A DNA stretch of 64,000 nucleotides, taken from positions 310,001 to 374,000 of the forward strand of contig VHIT02000028.1 of assembly GCA_009768925.2 (NCBI GenBank), given 5' to 3'. The notes below the pieces were generated by a model. The model was not told the DNA's origin and ran no database searches. It worked only from the letters and a program-made list of their open reading frames with translations. Below, one piece after another: positions 62,320 through 64,000 of the stretch (positions within the stretch are counted from its first letter, which is position 1; every line of letters begins with the position of its first letter). The stretch comes from Cryptosporidium bovis. Its lineage: Eukaryota; Apicomplexa; Conoidasida; Eucoccidiorida; Cryptosporidiidae. The position numbers were made by a program, and so were the translations under genes.

Positions 62320-63600
62320 ATGGTTAAGACTAAATCAAATAGAAAAATTATAACTATACTATATTTATTTTTAATATTCTTAAAAATAAGTATTATAAAA
62401 ATATATGCGGAGGAAACAATATTGTTTACAAGTAGAATATTAAGACTATGCAAGGACTATGATAAATTAACAAAAAGTCAATTAATACAACTTGAAAGTT
62501 GGATAGATGAAGTTATCGCTACAAAAGTATTATCTTTTAACACAAAATATAATTTAAAGTCTTGCAAAAAAAAAATAAGATCCAAACATAAGGGTGTATC
62601 AGGTGGAACAAAACTGAAGTCTAAAGAATTTGTTGAAACGAATAGAGTATATAATAAATTATCTAGATTGTTTAAACGTTTTAAAAACGAGATTGCCTTA
62701 TCAACCTTAACCATTAACCAATTTGACAAACTACAAAAAAAATCAGTGGATAAAGAGTTATTTTCTAGTAAAATTGATCAGTTGTTAAAAAATAAGGACA
62801 GTTTGTCAGATAACATTTTTTTTGATGATGCTCTGGATCTTGAATATAATAAAAGTCCAGAAAATGAATTAATAGGTGATGACGACCAATTATTGCACGA
62901 AGGTATCAGAGTATCTGATTATTTCGATAAGGATGGTAATCCAATAATAGTGGAAGCAGAAAGGTTTAAATTAACCCACAGATGCGTTGACCTTTATATT
63001 CCAACAGAAATGCCATTATTTTTTACATATTCAAGGACACAAAAATATTTATTAGATGAACAGCCTAGCGAAATAAAAATATTTGACTTTTACTCTAAGG
63101 GTAAATCTAAGATATTAATTAGTGATTTAGGTGAAAATATTCAAGAAACTTCAAGTTATTACCAAAAAGAAAGTGAGATAATTGACAAATCTAACGATGG
63201 ATTTGATAATTCAGCTACTATATATTCAACTGAATCGGAAACAGTTGATGAATCTAGTTTATTTACTTCAAATGATGGTACAAGAAGAGGATATTCAACC
63301 TCACAGGAAAAATCCGATTATGATTCATTCCAAGGGGATACCGGTACATTATCCGAAACCCAAGATGGAAGAGAAAAAACAGTGGAAACGAAATCCACAT
63401 ATGAATCTGAAACGGAAACAGAATACAGCAATGAGTCTAGAACATCTGGTTCAAGAAGATCTAGTGGTAGCAGTGATTATAGTGATGAAAGCAGTTCTAG
63501 AGAAGTCTTTGAAAGTAGCGACAATACCTCCGACGAATCGGTGAGTGGGACATCTTGTGAAAGTGACGTTGGAACTAATTCGGGATTTTATAACGAATAG
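62320..63600 (+). CDS. Secreted protein with Ser-rich acidic tail, unknown function
   Basis: A 426-residue protein. A basic leader and hydrophobic segment ('IITILYLFLIFLKISIIKIYA', about 10-30) give a signal peptide. The next 120 residues are basic and helical, with only two cysteines close together (near 44 and 80). A globular middle (about 205-285) contains 'HEGIRVSDYFDKDGNPIIVE'. From about residue 295 the chain is a Ser/Thr/Glu/Asp-rich disordered tail with scattered Arg-Arg-Ser patches, ending 'TNSGFYNE'. It resembles in plan the Cryptosporidium families of secreted Ser-rich proteins, but I see none of their published end motifs, so I leave it unassigned. The tail has many candidate O-glycosylation and kinase sites. 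Confidence 0.8.
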   Translation: MVKTKSNRKIITILYLFLIFLKISIIKIYAEETILFTSRILRLCKDYDKLTKSQLIQLESWIDEVIATKVLSFNTKYNLKSCKKKIRSKHKGVSGGTKLKSKEFVETNRVYNKLSRLFKRFKNEIALSTLTINQFDKLQKKSVDKELFSSKIDQLLKNKDSLSDNIFFDDALDLEYNKSPENELIGDDDQLLHEGIRVSDYFDKDGNPIIVEAERFKLTHRCVDLYIPTEMPLFFTYSRTQKYLLDEQPSEIKIFDFYSKGKSKILISDLGENIQETSSYYQKESEIIDKSNDGFDNSATIYSTESETVDESSLFTSNDGTRRGYSTSQEKSDYDSFQGDTGTLSETQDGREKTVETKSTYESETETEYSNESRTSGSRRSSGSSDYSDESSSREVFESSDNTSDESVSGTSCESDVGTNSGFYNE

Positions 63601-64000
63601 TAATTTCATGTATTATAGAGCAATGAACACTATTAACTTATCTACAAGAAGACATACAAACATTCTCTTTTACAAAATTTACGTCATTTAATTATATTTA
63701 TTTTTACATTTATTTATTTAATTTATTCTATGTAGACTGAAACTTTGTTAAGAAATACGTTATAGGTTTAATTAATACTAAAAGTTGTATAGTTATTAAT
63801 AAAATATTAGAATAATATTAATATTATAAATACTAATGTATTAATAGTCGATAGTAAAAAAAAAAAGTAGCCGCTTTTTTATTTTTACTTTTTTTTTCTA
63901 ATTTAATAGTAACCAGGTTATAATCACTACATAACCTTGTTTGTAGAAGATATAAATAACTAATATAGGTATTAAAATAAATATATAGTTATTTATGGCG
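63601..64000. other. Right-edge noncoding sequence
   Basis: 400 bases of A+T-rich DNA after the last gene. It contains an inverted pair of homopolymer runs (AAAAAAAAAAGTAGCCGC next to TTTTT tracts, about 63858-63898) and ends with 'atttatggcg'. No coding frame begins before the edge. Confidence 0.5.

Overview
This window is nuclear DNA of an apicomplexan parasite, most likely Cryptosporidium or a close relative. The base composition is very A+T-rich. Most genes are single-exon, and the few introns are short (about 45-170 bp) with GT/AG ends. Proteins carry long Asn runs. One gene encodes a membrane protein that combines thrombospondin type 1 repeats with a kringle, a combination I associate with Cryptosporidium. 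The species cannot be named from sequence alone. I see no tRNA, rRNA, transposon or CRISPR array.

Left half (1 to about 33.5 kb) is conserved eukaryotic housekeeping. In order it holds the 3' end of a PWP2/UTP1 ribosome-biogenesis gene, a KDEL-receptor-family membrane protein, a coiled-coil protein, a KH + double LOTUS (OST-HTH) RNA-binding protein, the ribosome-quality-control ligase listerin, protein phosphatase 5, the two-exon RNA polymerase II subunit RPB7, an unrecognised 1315-residue helical protein, the divergent ribosomal protein genes eL13 (two exons) and uS9, the SNARE-recycling ATPase NSF, and a pICln-like protein.

Right half (about 34 to 64 kb) is mostly secreted or membrane-anchored, lineage-specific proteins with wider intergenic gaps. 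They are a secreted protein with ubiquitin-like folds, three paralogous secreted proteins sharing an invariant ten-cysteine module (their split gene models are reconstructed here), a TSP1/kringle adhesin-like protein, an acidic Ser/Thr-rich secreted protein, a two-exon acyltransferase-3 membrane protein, a secreted protein with four macro-like repeats and SH3-ligand-like linkers, a membrane protein with two apparently dead trypsin-fold modules, two paralogous single-pass proteins sharing a C-terminal tail, and a Ser-rich secreted protein. Two conserved intracellular genes sit among them: an HMG-box protein and TRAPPC2L.

Regulatory signals visible in noncoding DNA are a 31-bp near-palindrome around TGCATGCATGCA plus a second TGCATGCA, several GGCGCC/E2F-like sites concentrated in divergent promoters, a 12-bp palindrome between the two ribosomal genes, and four copies of TAGGCGGG confined to right-half intergenic DNA.
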